Assembly (NCBI RefSeq): GCF_011759505.1
Contig: NZ_JAAOYO010000002.1
Span: 826,500 to 890,499 of the forward strand
Direction of reading: 5' to 3'
Length of the DNA: 64,000 nt
Origin: Curtobacterium salicis
GTDB taxonomy: Bacteria > Actinomycetota > Actinomycetes > Actinomycetales > Microbacteriaceae
Within the stretch, counting starts at the first letter, position 1, and every line of letters begins with the position of its first letter. The notes under the pieces are model-generated. The model did no database searches and was not told where the DNA came from. It was given only the letters and a program-made list of their open reading frames with translations. The translations under genes were made by a program, and so were the position numbers. Below are positions 50,606-60,185 of this stretch, one piece after another.

Positions 50606-50657
50606 GGCCGGAGGCCCGTGCCCGGTTCTCCGGAACCGGTCACGGGCCTCCCGTCGG
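50606..50657. terminator. GACGGGAGGC-type terminator
   Basis: GGAGGCCCGTG...CACGGGCCTCC arms with inner CCGGTTC/GAACCGG stem, between convergent genes. Confidence 0.78.
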
Positions 50658-50675
50658 TCCACCCGTGGAGCGTGG

Positions 50676-51782
50676 TCAGAACGTGCGGCGGTCACCGCCG
50701 CGCTCCGGCGCGACCGTCTCGACGACCTCGTCGCGCGCACGCGGGTCCACCGGGATCCCGTCGTGGTCGGCCATCGCCACGGCGTGCGCGGACTTCGCGG
50801 CCTCGAGCTGCTCGTCGTCCCCCTTCGCCATGCCGATCAGCTCCATGAAGCGTGACTTGACGACGAGCAGCCGGTCGGTCGGACCGAGCCGGTCGAGGTC
50901 GGTCGCGGTCGAGTCGTCCCGGACGCGTTGGAGCGACGAGACGCCGCGGCCGGACAGCCGGCCGTCGACGTGGGCGACGGCGAGTCGCGCGACCGCGTCC
51001 GCCTGGGCGTGCATGACCGAGTGGGCGCCGTCCACGACCTCGCGGAGGACGCCGTACGGCAGGGCACGGGCCAGCTGCCGGACCCAGGAGCGCGGCACGA
51101 GGGCGTCGTGCTCGCCACGGACGACCAGGGTGTGCGCCCGGACGTCGGCCACGCGGTCCTCGATCGGGTACGCGATCATCTTCGGCAGGACCTTGCCGAA
51201 CCAGTGCCACCCGCACAGTGCGTAGGCGGTGATCGCGTGCCAGCGGACGGCAGCGGGTTCGTGCACGGCGGACCGCAGGAAACGGAGCGCGGCCTTCGGG
51301 ACGGACCGTGCCGCCGGGTCGAGGACCGGGCTGATCAGCACCAGGTCGGAGATGTCGGGGCGCCGGGCCGCGACCTCGACCACGACCTGCGTCCCCATCG
51401 AGTGGCCGATGAGCACCGGGTCCTGCAGCCGCAGGTCGTCGATGACCTTCTCGACGGCGTCCGCGTACCGCTCGATGGACACGCGGCCACGGAAACGCGG
51501 CACCCCCGCGAACCCGGGCAGGTCGAGTGCGTGCACCGGACCGTTCTCGTTGAGGTGCGGCGCCAGCCGCTCGTAGTACGTCGACGCGATGCCGAGGCCC
51601 GCGACCAGCACGAAGGCACGGTCGCCGGGTGCGCCGATGGAACTGACCCGGACGTAGGTGTGGTCGACGGCGATGCGGTCGACCTGCACCTCGACGTCGG
51701 CGTCGTCGGCCCGGGCGAGTTCGCCGGCCGGGTCGGGTGCGCCGGGCGGGACGGGACGACCCGGGTGGTGCTCGTCGTGCAT
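50676..51782 (-). CDS. Alpha/beta-fold hydrolase
   Basis: 368 residues. FVLVAGLGIASTYYERLAPHL (HGLG-type oxyanion loop), nucleophile elbow LIGHSMGTQ (Ser in GHSMG), Asp in EHDALV and His near VVDGAHSVMH. The last about 85 residues (from about 280) are an extra polar region. ATG 51782; longer starts are not protein-like. Substrate unknown. Confidence 0.85.
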   Translation of the reverse strand: MHDEHHPGRPVPPGAPDPAGELARADDADVEVQVDRIAVDHTYVRVSSIGAPGDRAFVLVAGLGIASTYYERLAPHLNENGPVHALDLPGFAGVPRFRGRVSIERYADAVEKVIDDLRLQDPVLIGHSMGTQVVVEVAARRPDISDLVLISPVLDPAARSVPKAALRFLRSAVHEPAAVRWHAITAYALCGWHWFGKVLPKMIAYPIEDRVADVRAHTLVVRGEHDALVPRSWVRQLARALPYGVLREVVDGAHSVMHAQADAVARLAVAHVDGRLSGRGVSSLQRVRDDSTATDLDRLGPTDRLLVVKSRFMELIGMAKGDDEQLEAAKSAHAVAMADHDGIPVDPRARDEVVETVAPERGGDRRTF

Positions 51783-51870
51783 GGGCGCTCCTCGCGGTGG
51801 CTGGCGGTCGCCCAGGCTACCGCGGGCATCCGACCGTCCGCGGACGGCGCGCGTCCGCCAGGCCCGGTCC

Positions 51871-52746
51871 TCAGCCGGCGAAGGGGAACGCCGGACGACC
51901 GTGCACGCGGGTCGGGACCGCGAAGACCGAGCCCGAGTGCGGGAACCGCTCGAGCTGCTCCTCGGTGAGGTTCTCGCGTGCCGTCCCGACGAGCAGCAGG
52001 GACATGTCCGTCCCACCGAACGCCACCGAGGTCACGTTCGGTGCCGGGACCTCCACCGTCTCGAGGTGCGTGCCGTCCGGTCCGTACCGCTCGACCTTGC
52101 TCTCGCCGTAGATCGCACCCCAGAAGCAGCCCTCGTCGTCGCGGACGAGCCCGTCGTGCGCGGCACCGTCGATGAACGGCTCGAGGTCCCCGAGCACCCC
52201 GTCCGGACCGTACACGGCCCGGTAGATCGTGTTCGTGTCGGTGTCCGTCACGTACATCTCGGAGCCGTCGTCGTTCCACTCCATGCCGTTGGTGGTGCCG
52301 AACCCACTCCGGAGGACCGACACCGAGCCGTCCGCCGCGAACGCGTACAGCGCCCCCGCCGGTGGGCCGTCCGTCGGGTCCATGCTGCCCACCAGGAAGC
52401 GACCGAACGGATCGCACTTGCCCTCGTTGAAGCGCATCTCGTCGTTCGCGTGCACGACACTCGCCAGCTCACGCTCGACGTGGCCGTCGGCGTCCGTCAG
52501 CACCACCGTGTCGTCCTGGGTGGCGATGAAGCCCCCGCCCACGCGCGGCTGGAAGGACGGCAGCGGCGGGTCGAGCTGGGTGGTCTGCAGCACCCGTCCG
52601 TCGGCGTCCGCCGTGGTGAGCGTGCCGTTCGGGATGTCGACCCAGCGGCCGACCCCCTGCGCCGGATCCCAGACGATGCTCTCCGCCAGGGTGGCGCGGA
52701 CGTCACTGAACACCCGCGCCGGGCCGGCGGTCGCGCCCTCGGTCAC
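51871..52746 (-). CDS. SMP-30/gluconolactonase-family protein
   Basis: 291 residues, six-bladed beta-propeller: LAESIVWDPAQGVGRWVDIP (in parts) is the SMP-30 start, with metal residues in NEGKCDPFGRFLVGSMD and TNGMEWNDDGSEMYVTDTD. Such enzymes open sugar lactones. GTG 52746 lies 4 nt after the GH13 stop, suggesting one transcript. Confidence 0.9.
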   Translation of the reverse strand: MTEGATAGPARVFSDVRATLAESIVWDPAQGVGRWVDIPNGTLTTADADGRVLQTTQLDPPLPSFQPRVGGGFIATQDDTVVLTDADGHVERELASVVHANDEMRFNEGKCDPFGRFLVGSMDPTDGPPAGALYAFAADGSVSVLRSGFGTTNGMEWNDDGSEMYVTDTDTNTIYRAVYGPDGVLGDLEPFIDGAAHDGLVRDDEGCFWGAIYGESKVERYGPDGTHLETVEVPAPNVTSVAFGGTDMSLLLVGTARENLTEEQLERFPHSGSVFAVPTRVHGRPAFPFAG

Positions 52747-52750
52747 CGGG

Positions 52751-55099
52751 TCACGCTCCCTGCTCGACGTTCCGGCGGAGCACCAGGAAGCGCGAGCCGT
52801 ACGCGTCGATGCGCAGCGGGAAGCTGCACAGGTCGTCGACGGTGCCGAGCTCGCTGTGGTCCGTGGCGTCCACGACCGTCGCACCGTGTGGCAACGACTC
52901 CGACCGGATGGTGCCGTCGAGCGCGGTGTCGGTCATGTTGAGCACCGTGATCTGCACGACGGGCTCCCCGGACTCGTCGGTCGTCTCGAGCTCGTGCACC
53001 ATCACGAGCATCCCGCGGTGGGCGACCTCGGGGACGTCGACCTGGCGGGCTGAGGCGATGCCGTACTCGGTCCGCACACGCAGCAGTTCGCCCAGCCGCG
53101 ACGCGAACGAGTCGGGCGACTCGAGCTGTTCCGGCAGCGGACCGTAGAGCGAGCGGGCCCGCGGCATGCCGGAGGCCGACCGCTCGGTGTCCGGGGCGAC
53201 GCCGAGCAGGTCGTGCGCGCCGCGCTCGATCCACCGGGTGTCCCCCTCGGCGATGAGGTCCGTCACGAGTTCCTGCGGCACGGTCAGCGACCCGAGCAGG
53301 TCCCAGCCGGACATCGCGAAGACGCCGGGCTGCCAGGCGTTGAACGCCGCGAGCAGCAGGTGGGCGTCGCGGATCTGCGGCACGTGCTCGTCGGCGATGT
53401 CGTCGAGCGTGGTGTGCCCCTGGGTGGCCGCGATGAGCGACGCCGTCGTGCAGGCGATGCCGTTCGTGGTGAAGACCAGGTTGTAGTCGGCGGCGTCACC
53501 GGTCAGCGCCTCGGTGAGGTCGGCGCGGATCCGTTCGGCGAGTGCCCCACCCCGGGTCTCCTCGCCGTGGAACGTGTAGAGGTCGTCCTGGTGCAGGGTC
53601 GCCCAGTGCACGAGCTCGTAGGTGAGCTCGTCGTGGTTCTGCATGCCGTGCACCAGGCTGACCGGCTCGACGCCGAGCTCGAGCGAGGTGCGGAGCGTCA
53701 GGCGGAGGAACTCGGTGTCCCCGGTGGCCAGGGCGTGATGGTACGCCGGACGGTTGATGAAGTCGTAGGACAGGTCGGCACCGACGGCTCCGGTGTCGCG
53801 GATGTCCTCGATCGTCAGGTTGAGCTCCTGGAACGTGAAGCCGCCGACCTTCCGGACCATGCCGGCGATGACGTGGTTCGCCGCGTGGGAGAGCGGGTGG
53901 CCCTCGGACCAGCCGGGAGCACCCTCGGCGCTCTTCTCGACACCGAGGAACCCGTTCGCGTCGAGCCGGAGTGCGCTCGTGCCGAGGTCGCCGAGGGAGT
54001 GCAGGGCGTCGCCGATGACCAGGCGCATGCCGGCGAAGGTGGGGTCGAGCCAGTTGACCGACGGCTGCCCCTCCTTGAAGTAGTGCAGGTAGACCCAGCG
54101 GCGGGTGGTCCCGTCGACGCCGACGACCGGCGCGGTGACGCTCCAGTTCGTCTCCTTGACGCCGGGCTGGTGGAAGATCACGCGCTGCAGCTCGCCGATG
54201 ATGTAGCCGCGTTCGGCGAGCGCGGACTCGGTCGCCGCGTCGAGGTTCACGGAGTCACGGTGCTCGGGCACGGTGGGCAGCAGGTGCCACTCCTCCGGCG
54301 GGATCTCGACCATGTGGTAGATCCCGGGGTAGTCCTTGAACGCCATCTCGGCCAGGCGGAAGTCGGCGCCCTTGCCGGTGTGTCCCGGCACGATGTCGTC
54401 GATGATGCTGCCGCCGTGCTCCTCGGCGACGTCCGTCATCCGCTGGAAGGTCTCCTCGTCGCCGAACGTCGGGTCGATCTGGGTCCCGATCCGGTCGAAG
54501 TGGCCGTCGACGCTCGGGGTCTCCTGCCAGCCGCGGATGCCGCCGGCCCGCTTGACCGGGCCGGTGTGCACGCCGTTGATGCCGATGCGCTCGAACGCGG
54601 TCCACAGCTGCGGGTCGGCGAGCGCCGTCAGGAAGGACTCGCCGTCGCGGGTGATGAGCGAGATCGGGTACGCCGTGAACCACACGTCCGAGGTCGACAC
54701 CGCACGGCGGGCGTCGGGTCGGGCGTACGGGTTGCGCCACATGGCGGGTGTGCCCGAGAGCGTGCGGCTGAGGACGTCGGCGTCCTTGAGCATCGACTGC
54801 CGGACGAGCCACTCGATGTACGCCGGGTTCTCGCCGTTGGCGGCGCGGGGGTCCGAGAACCGGCGCTGCAGGCTGCCGCCGCGGAGGTTCACCCGGGGCC
54901 GCAGTCGACGGGGCCTGGCCGGGTACAGCTGCTCGTCGTACGTGATGTCCGGCGCGACCGGAGCCGTGTCGTCCTCGTCCCCGGCGGTGCCGTCCGGGAC
55001 GTCGACGTCCCGTTCCGGGATCCCGCCCACGGGCAGCCGTTCACCGGTCAGCTGCTCGTCCGCGATGCGCTCGTCGGTCCGGGGTGCGTCGTCGTCCAT
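52751..55099 (-). CDS. GH13 trehalose-synthase-like maltose glucosyltransferase
   Basis: 782 residues. GH13 regions: [12 protein letters not shown] (DxxxxH), [12 protein letters not shown] with the nucleophile Asp, [10 protein letters not shown] with the acid/base Glu, and [10 protein letters not shown] with the last Asp. Unlike the common TreS it has a long N-terminal extension ([23 protein letters not shown], in parts), as in the second trehalose-synthase group (possibly GH13_33). Start ATG 55099, or GTG 55123. It would interconvert maltose and trehalose. Followed by SMP-30 gene. Confidence 0.85.
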   Translation of the reverse strand: MDDDAPRTDERIADEQLTGERLPVGGIPERDVDVPDGTAGDEDDTAPVAPDITYDEQLYPARPRRLRPRVNLRGGSLQRRFSDPRAANGENPAYIEWLVRQSMLKDADVLSRTLSGTPAMWRNPYARPDARRAVSTSDVWFTAYPISLITRDGESFLTALADPQLWTAFERIGINGVHTGPVKRAGGIRGWQETPSVDGHFDRIGTQIDPTFGDEETFQRMTDVAEEHGGSIIDDIVPGHTGKGADFRLAEMAFKDYPGIYHMVEIPPEEWHLLPTVPEHRDSVNLDAATESALAERGYIIGELQRVIFHQPGVKETNWSVTAPVVGVDGTTRRWVYLHYFKEGQPSVNWLDPTFAGMRLVIGDALHSLGDLGTSALRLDANGFLGVEKSAEGAPGWSEGHPLSHAANHVIAGMVRKVGGFTFQELNLTIEDIRDTGAVGADLSYDFINRPAYHHALATGDTEFLRLTLRTSLELGVEPVSLVHGMQNHDELTYELVHWATLHQDDLYTFHGEETRGGALAERIRADLTEALTGDAADYNLVFTTNGIACTTASLIAATQGHTTLDDIADEHVPQIRDAHLLLAAFNAWQPGVFAMSGWDLLGSLTVPQELVTDLIAEGDTRWIERGAHDLLGVAPDTERSASGMPRARSLYGPLPEQLESPDSFASRLGELLRVRTEYGIASARQVDVPEVAHRGMLVMVHELETTDESGEPVVQITVLNMTDTALDGTIRSESLPHGATVVDATDHSELGTVDDLCSFPLRIDAYGSRFLVLRRNVEQGA

Positions 55100-55153
55100 G
55101 TCCACGCCCCACACGCTAGTCACGCGTCCCCGGGGACGGTGCCGGGTCTGTGC

Positions 55154-56698
55154 TCAGACGGCGTGTCCGGGCCGGGCAGCGGCGTCGTGGGTGACGGGAG
55201 CCGCGTGCGCGCCCTGCCCGGTGCGCACGATCGGCACCGAGTCGCTGGTGGTGCGGAGCGACTCCTGCCGCAGTTCGAGCTGGGTCACGGCGAGCGCCGC
55301 CAGGTCGCGCAGGTTGGCCATGTCGGCCTCGTCGGCGGTGCGCGGCCGGGAGTCGAGCACCGCCAGCGTGCCGACGGTCACGCCGTCGTGCCGGACCAGG
55401 GGGACGCTGACGTAGAAGCGGATGCCGAGCGGCCCGGTGACGAGCGGGCTGTTCCGCATCTCCGGGTGGGTGGAACCGTCCGGGATCACGACCGGCACCG
55501 GGACGGGGGCGAAGCCGTTCCGGAAGGTGATGCTCCGCGCGGACTTGTCGACACCGTCGGCGACGTACGACTGCGACCACTCGCGGTCCTCGTCGAGCAC
55601 CTCGATCAGGGCGATCGGGGCGTCGAACAGGCGTGCGGCCATCTTCGTGGTCCGCTGCAGTGCCTCCTCGGGGAGGACGTCGAGCGTGGCGGGCCGCGAC
55701 GTGTCGGGTCGTGTCGTGCTCGGGTCCGGCACCGGCCGGGAGGCGCTCCCACCGGTGGCCGGACCGCCCCCGGTCGACGACGTGGTCGCGCCCACCGCAC
55801 CGGACCCGGGCGCGACGCCGGCCGGCGTCGCGTCGGCGGCAGGGGCCTCCGCGGTGTCGGTGATGACGACGTGCCGGAGGAGCGCGACCAGCTCGGCACC
55901 CACCGGCCGCTCGCGCGGGTCCTGCGCGGTCATCGCGGCGAGGGCGTGCTTCCAGTGGTCGGGCAGCGGTTCGGGCACGACGGGGTCGCGGGAGAGTCGG
56001 GCGAGCGCGGACTCGACCAGCGAGCCGGGGAACTCGCGCCGCCGGGTGAAGCACTGCAGCAGCACCAGGCCGAGCGAGTAGACGTCGCTCGCCGGGCCGA
56101 CGTCCGCGCCCCGGGCCTGCTCGGGGCTGAGGTAGGCGGCGGTGCCGGTCGTGACACCGTCGGCGGTCAGCCGCTCGACGCCGGCGGCGAGGGCGATGCC
56201 GAAGTCGGTGAGCCGGGCGCGGGCCCGGTCGGAGCCGTTGCCGTAGTCGACGAGCAGGATGTTGGACGGCTTGATGTCGCGGTGCACGACGCCCTGGGCG
56301 TGGATGTAGTCGAGCGCCTCGGCCATGTCGTAGCCGATCTCGGCGATGTGCCGCGAGGCGAGGGGGCCGAGGGCCAGCCGTTCCTCGAGGTCCTGGCCGT
56401 GCACGAGCGCCATCACGATGAAGCGCTGCAGCGTGCCGTGCCGGTCCTCGACCACGCCCGCGTCGAGCAGGCTGACGAGGTTGTGGTGGTCGAGCGCGGC
56501 CAGCACACCCTGTTCGGCCTCCTGGCGGGCGATGTCGACGATGCCCGGGTGGAAGAGCTTCACGGCGACCGGTCGGTCGAGGGACTCGTCCCACGCGTGG
56601 TGCACGACGGACATCCCACCCCGGCCGATGACCTTCTCCAGCCGGTAGCGGCCGGCCAGGACCTCAGGGTGCTCCCTGGGTTCGTCCGTCGGGGCCAT
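55154..56698 (-). CDS. Soluble Ser/Thr protein kinase with C-terminal GAF domain
   Basis: 514 residues, no membrane helix. Kinase domain about 18-270: GRGGMS (25-30), VAVK Lys 47, VVHRDIKPSN (catalytic Asp about 141), DFG (165-167). A Pro/Ala/Ser linker (about 280-340) leads to a GAF domain (about 345-480; RLFDAPIALIEVLDE, FYVSVPLVRHDGVTVGTLAVLD). This replaces the usual extracellular sensor, suggesting an internal signal. ATG 56698 follows GAGGAAG. Confidence 0.91.
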   Translation of the reverse strand: MAPTDEPREHPEVLAGRYRLEKVIGRGGMSVVHHAWDESLDRPVAVKLFHPGIVDIARQEAEQGVLAALDHHNLVSLLDAGVVEDRHGTLQRFIVMALVHGQDLEERLALGPLASRHIAEIGYDMAEALDYIHAQGVVHRDIKPSNILLVDYGNGSDRARARLTDFGIALAAGVERLTADGVTTGTAAYLSPEQARGADVGPASDVYSLGLVLLQCFTRRREFPGSLVESALARLSRDPVVPEPLPDHWKHALAAMTAQDPRERPVGAELVALLRHVVITDTAEAPAADATPAGVAPGSGAVGATTSSTGGGPATGGSASRPVPDPSTTRPDTSRPATLDVLPEEALQRTTKMAARLFDAPIALIEVLDEDREWSQSYVADGVDKSARSITFRNGFAPVPVPVVIPDGSTHPEMRNSPLVTGPLGIRFYVSVPLVRHDGVTVGTLAVLDSRPRTADEADMANLRDLAALAVTQLELRQESLRTTSDSVPIVRTGQGAHAAPVTHDAAARPGHAV

Positions 56699-56821
56699 GC
56701 TTCCTCGTCTTCGGTGGGGGCGACGCGCGTGGCGCGACGACTCATCGGGCGTGTCGCCGACGCGACGATGCATCATCGCACCGACGGGGCCTCGGGGATC
56801 GCCACCATCCCCTGTGCGCGA

Positions 56822-57679
56822 TCAGATCCGCGCGTACCGGGCACGCACGAAGCTGTAGAGCCCGAACGCGGCGAACCCGAGCCCGACCACGACGAGCACG
56901 ACGGACCCGCCGGGCATCGAGCGGACGGCGTCGAAGGCCCCGTCGAGGCCGGTCGCCTGGTCCGGGTCGCTGCGGAACCCGGCGACGGCGATGAGCACGC
57001 CGACGATGACGACCGCGACGCCCTTCGCGATGTACCCGAGCGTGGCGAGGACGGCCACGGTCCGGCGCACGGACTCCGGCTGCGGGCGGAGGTTCTTCTT
57101 CCACGACCCGCGCAGGCCGATGACGACGAGTCCGACCCCGATGGCGATCGCGACGGCCGCGACGAGGAGCAGGAGCACGACACCGCCGGGCGTGGCCAGG
57201 GCGGTGGCGGCGGCGCTGCGGCTCGACCCGGTGGAGCTCTTGCCGGCGCCGAGGGCGTAGCTGGCGGACGAGTACGCGATCGCGCCGTACACGACGGCCT
57301 TGCCGGCGTTCTTCGCGCGGGCGAGCCAGGCGCGGGCGTCGTCGGTCCGGCCGCCGACGACGGCCTCGACGACGAGGCGGATGGTCAGCGCGGCGGTGCC
57401 GATCGCGACGACCCAGAGGAGGAACACCCCACCGGGGACGGACGCGATCTGCGCGAGCGCTCCGGACTGGTCGGTGTCGCCGGACTGCGACCCCTGTGCA
57501 CCGCTGCCGGCCGAGGCGTTGCCGATGCCGAGCAGCACGGCGAGGTAGCCGATGAGCAGGTGCACGATGCCCGTCCCGACGAAGCCCGCGCGGGCCGTGG
57601 TCTCGAACCAGCGGCTGTCGGCGACACGGCGCGCCTGTCGTCCGGTCTCTCGGGCTGCGTCCTGGGCGGTGTCGGTCAC
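56822..57679 (-). CDS. DUF1206 membrane protein
   Basis: 285 residues from GTG 57679, or longer from ATG 57745/57766. Three DUF1206 repeats: ARAGFVGTGIVHLLIGYLAV, AKNAGKAVVYGAIAYSSASYA and LGYIAKGVAVVIVGVLIAVAG. About six membrane segments. GTG 57679 gives an N-terminus typical of the family (TDTAQDAARETGRQARRVADSRWFE, in parts). Function unknown; 123 bp from the kinase gene on the same strand. Confidence 0.83.
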   Translation of the reverse strand: MTDTAQDAARETGRQARRVADSRWFETTARAGFVGTGIVHLLIGYLAVLLGIGNASAGSGAQGSQSGDTDQSGALAQIASVPGGVFLLWVVAIGTAALTIRLVVEAVVGGRTDDARAWLARAKNAGKAVVYGAIAYSSASYALGAGKSSTGSSRSAAATALATPGGVVLLLLVAAVAIAIGVGLVVIGLRGSWKKNLRPQPESVRRTVAVLATLGYIAKGVAVVIVGVLIAVAGFRSDPDQATGLDGAFDAVRSMPGGSVVLVVVGLGFAAFGLYSFVRARYARI

Positions 57680-57819
57680 GGCTCCGAGCTTGCCCGGTCC
57701 CGACGCTCCTGTCCGAGCACCCGCTTTGGATATCACATTCGACATGTGTTCAGTCGGGTCGCTCATCCTTGCGGGACCGCCGTCAGCCCGACGGACTCGC
57801 CCCCTCTCCAAGGAGCATC

Positions 57820-58299
57820 ATGCAGAAACGCACCACCCTCGCGGCCGCGGCCGGCCTCGCTCTCGCCCTCGGCGCACCGCTCATCGCCTCCGTCCCTGCG
57901 ACCGCCGCGACCCTGACCGCACAGACGTCGGCCTCCGCTTCGCAGACCCAGACCCAGACCCTCTACACGCCCTTCGTCCGGTCCGTCGACGGCGTGTGGG
58001 GAGAGATCACCAACGACGAGGACGGCGCTGAAGCCGATCTCTTCACCTTCGAGGGGCACACGGCGTCGCGGACCGCCGAGGTGCTCATCCCCGGCGCCGG
58101 TGGCCTCGTGCACGCCGAGCAGCGCGTCGACGGCGGATGGCGCGAGGTGGCCACGTTCGACCTCGCCGGACAGGGCGACCACGGTCAGCTGCAGCTGACC
58201 GTCCCGCAGGACGAGGGCTACGTCGAGTACCGCCTCTTCGCGACGGACCACCAGGGCAACCGCTCGGGGTCCCGCACGTTCTACGTCGTCGAGTACTGA
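57820..58299 (+). CDS. Small secreted protein A
   Basis: 159 residues. Signal peptide 1-30 (LAAAAGLALALGAPLIASVPATAA, in parts). The mature part starts with a Ser/Thr/Gln-rich stretch (SASASQTQTQT) then a beta-rich domain. ATG 57820 follows AAGGAGCATC. No family recognised. The next gene repeats its signal peptide almost exactly. Confidence 0.8.
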   Translation: MQKRTTLAAAAGLALALGAPLIASVPATAATLTAQTSASASQTQTQTLYTPFVRSVDGVWGEITNDEDGAEADLFTFEGHTASRTAEVLIPGAGGLVHAEQRVDGGWREVATFDLAGQGDHGQLQLTVPQDEGYVEYRLFATDHQGNRSGSRTFYVVEY

Positions 58300-58342
58300 G
58301 CACGACCCCCTCCCCCGACCCACCACTGAAGGAAGCACGCAC

Positions 58343-58768
58343 GTGGAGAAGCAGTCCACCACCCTCATCGCCGCCGCCGGCCTCGCCCTCGCGCTCGGTG
58401 CCCCGCTCGTCGCCTCGATCCCGGCGAACGCGGCCGTCCAGCCGTCGCCGACCACGTCGAGCAGCGCGGTCACCACCGGCATCGGCGCGCACGTGTTCTC
58501 CGGCGGGAAGCTGGAGATCACCTCGAGCACCATCCACGACGGCGTGATCACCGTCACGGGCAAGTCCGCGTTCCCGGACAAGGACATCGAGATCGCCGCC
58601 GGTGCCGGATGGGTCGCCGTGGGCAAGACCGACGAGACCGGCCGCTTCGACGTCAGCCTGGACGTCGCGAACTCCGGCGGGTACGAGATCCGCTTCGGCA
58701 AGCGGGTCACTCCGACCCTCTTCGGGAAGGCGTACCAGGCGCTCTGGTACGGCACCCCCGTGTCCTGA
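58343..58768 (+). CDS. Small secreted protein B
   Basis: 141 residues from GTG 58343. Signal peptide (TLIAAAGLALALGAPLVASIPANAA, in parts) nearly equals that of the gene before it, but the mature domain (about 35-141) differs. That domain has a lone Ig-like strand pattern (ITVTGKSAFPDKDIEI). No family recognised. 43 bp after gene A, so probably co-transcribed. Confidence 0.78.
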   Translation: MEKQSTTLIAAAGLALALGAPLVASIPANAAVQPSPTTSSSAVTTGIGAHVFSGGKLEITSSTIHDGVITVTGKSAFPDKDIEIAAGAGWVAVGKTDETGRFDVSLDVANSGGYEIRFGKRVTPTLFGKAYQALWYGTPVS

Positions 58769-58784
58769 CCCCGCGCTTCCAGCT

Positions 58785-58833
58785 GACGGACGGGAGGCCC
58801 GTGGCGGACTCCGCCACGGGCCTCCCGTCCGTC
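58785..58833. terminator. GACGGGAGGC-type terminator
   Basis: GACGGACGGGAGGCCC/GGGCCTCCCGTCCGTC with an inner GTGGCGGA/TCCGCCAC stem, no real loop; between convergent genes. Confidence 0.85.
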
Positions 58834-58845
58834 TGCCCACGCGGG

Positions 58846-60012
58846 TCAGTCCCCCTTGACGTTCACGATCTGCCGCAGCGTGTGCCGAACCGTGACGAGG
58901 TCGGCCGCGTCCGCCATCACCTGGTCGATCGGCTTGTAGGCCGCCGGGATCTCGTCCAGGAACGCGTCGGTGTCCCGGTACTCGATGCCGGCCATCGCCT
59001 CGCGCAGCTGCTCGTGCGTGAACGTCCGTCGTGCCGCCGACCGGGAGTACGAGCGCCCCGCACCGTGCGGTGACGACTCGAGCGACGGCTTGTTCCCCCG
59101 CCCGTCGACGACGTACGACGCCGTGCCCATCGACCCCGGGATCAGCCCGGGCTGTCCGGCCCTCGCCTGGATCGCGCCCTTCCGGGACACCCACACGGCC
59201 TTGCCCCAGTGCGTCTCACGCTGCGTGAAGTTGTGGTGGCAGTTGATGCGCTCGAGCTCCTGCACCTCGGTGTCGACCACCTCGGCGAGCTGTCGGACGA
59301 CGCGGTCCATCATCTCCTCGCGGTTGAGCAGGGCGAAGTGCTGCGCCCACCCGAGTTCCGCGATGTACCGGTCGAACTCCGACGTGCCCTCGACGAGGTA
59401 GGCGAGATCGGGGTCCGGCAGTTCGATCCACCACCGCTCCATGGCCTGCTTCGCGACCGCGATGTGCCGCTGCGCGATCTTGTTGCCGACACCACGGGAG
59501 CCGGAGTGCAGGAACAGCCAGACGCGGTCCGCCTCGTCGAGGGAGACCTCGATGAAGTGGTTGCCGGACCCGAGCGTGCCGAGCTGGTTCCGCCACCCGG
59601 CGAGCACCTCCGTCGGGTCGAAGCCGGCGTCGACGGCCAGCGCCTCGAGTTCCGCGACTCGCGGTGCCGCGGTGGCGACGACGGTCCGGTTCGTGGCGCC
59701 AGCGGACAGCGGGATCGCCTGCTCGATCGCCTCGCGGAGCGGCCGCAGGTCCTCCGGCAGGTCCGAGCGCGAGAACTGCGTGCGGACGGCGATCATCCCG
59801 CAGCCGATGTCGACGCCGACGGCCGCGGGCATGACCGCGCCGAGGGTGGGGATGACGGAGCCGACGGTGGCGCCGAGCCCGAGGTGTGCGTCGGGCATCA
59901 GCGCGAGGTGTGGGAACACGAAGGGCATCCGCGAGGTCGTGCGGGCCTGCTGTTCGGTCTGCTCCTCGAGCATCGACGCCCAGGAGAGGAGTCGGGCGGT
60001 GATCTTCTGCAT
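58846..60012 (-). CDS. rtcB: RtcB RNA ligase
   Basis: 388 residues. All RtcB signatures are present: VGVDIGCGM with the Mn-binding residues, GTLGSGNHFIE, LHSGSRGVGN, INCHHN and SSPHGAGR with the guanylated His. It joins 2',3'-cyclic phosphate or 3'-phosphate RNA ends to 5'-OH. The actinobacterial type is usually unlinked to its targets. ATG 60012. Confidence 0.95.
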   Translation of the reverse strand: MQKITARLLSWASMLEEQTEQQARTTSRMPFVFPHLALMPDAHLGLGATVGSVIPTLGAVMPAAVGVDIGCGMIAVRTQFSRSDLPEDLRPLREAIEQAIPLSAGATNRTVVATAAPRVAELEALAVDAGFDPTEVLAGWRNQLGTLGSGNHFIEVSLDEADRVWLFLHSGSRGVGNKIAQRHIAVAKQAMERWWIELPDPDLAYLVEGTSEFDRYIAELGWAQHFALLNREEMMDRVVRQLAEVVDTEVQELERINCHHNFTQRETHWGKAVWVSRKGAIQARAGQPGLIPGSMGTASYVVDGRGNKPSLESSPHGAGRSYSRSAARRTFTHEQLREAMAGIEYRDTDAFLDEIPAAYKPIDQVMADAADLVTVRHTLRQIVNVKGD

Positions 60013-60185
60013 GGTGGGTCCCTGTCGGACGACGTCGTGATGACGGTCCGCCCGTCCGGGCAGAACCGAGCACCATAGCGCGATCGCGACACCCGGCGCA
60101 AGCGCGCACCGCCTGCGCCGGCGCCACACGGCCCGGGGTACGTGCCGTGTGCCGCACGTCGAGCCGCTACGGGCACGATGGAGGC

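Noticed and set aside
53213..57916. Very long open frame on the plus strand across the GH13 and kinase genes
   Set aside because: It is antisense to recognisable genes with intact catalytic motifs; long antisense frames are expected in sequence this GC-rich.
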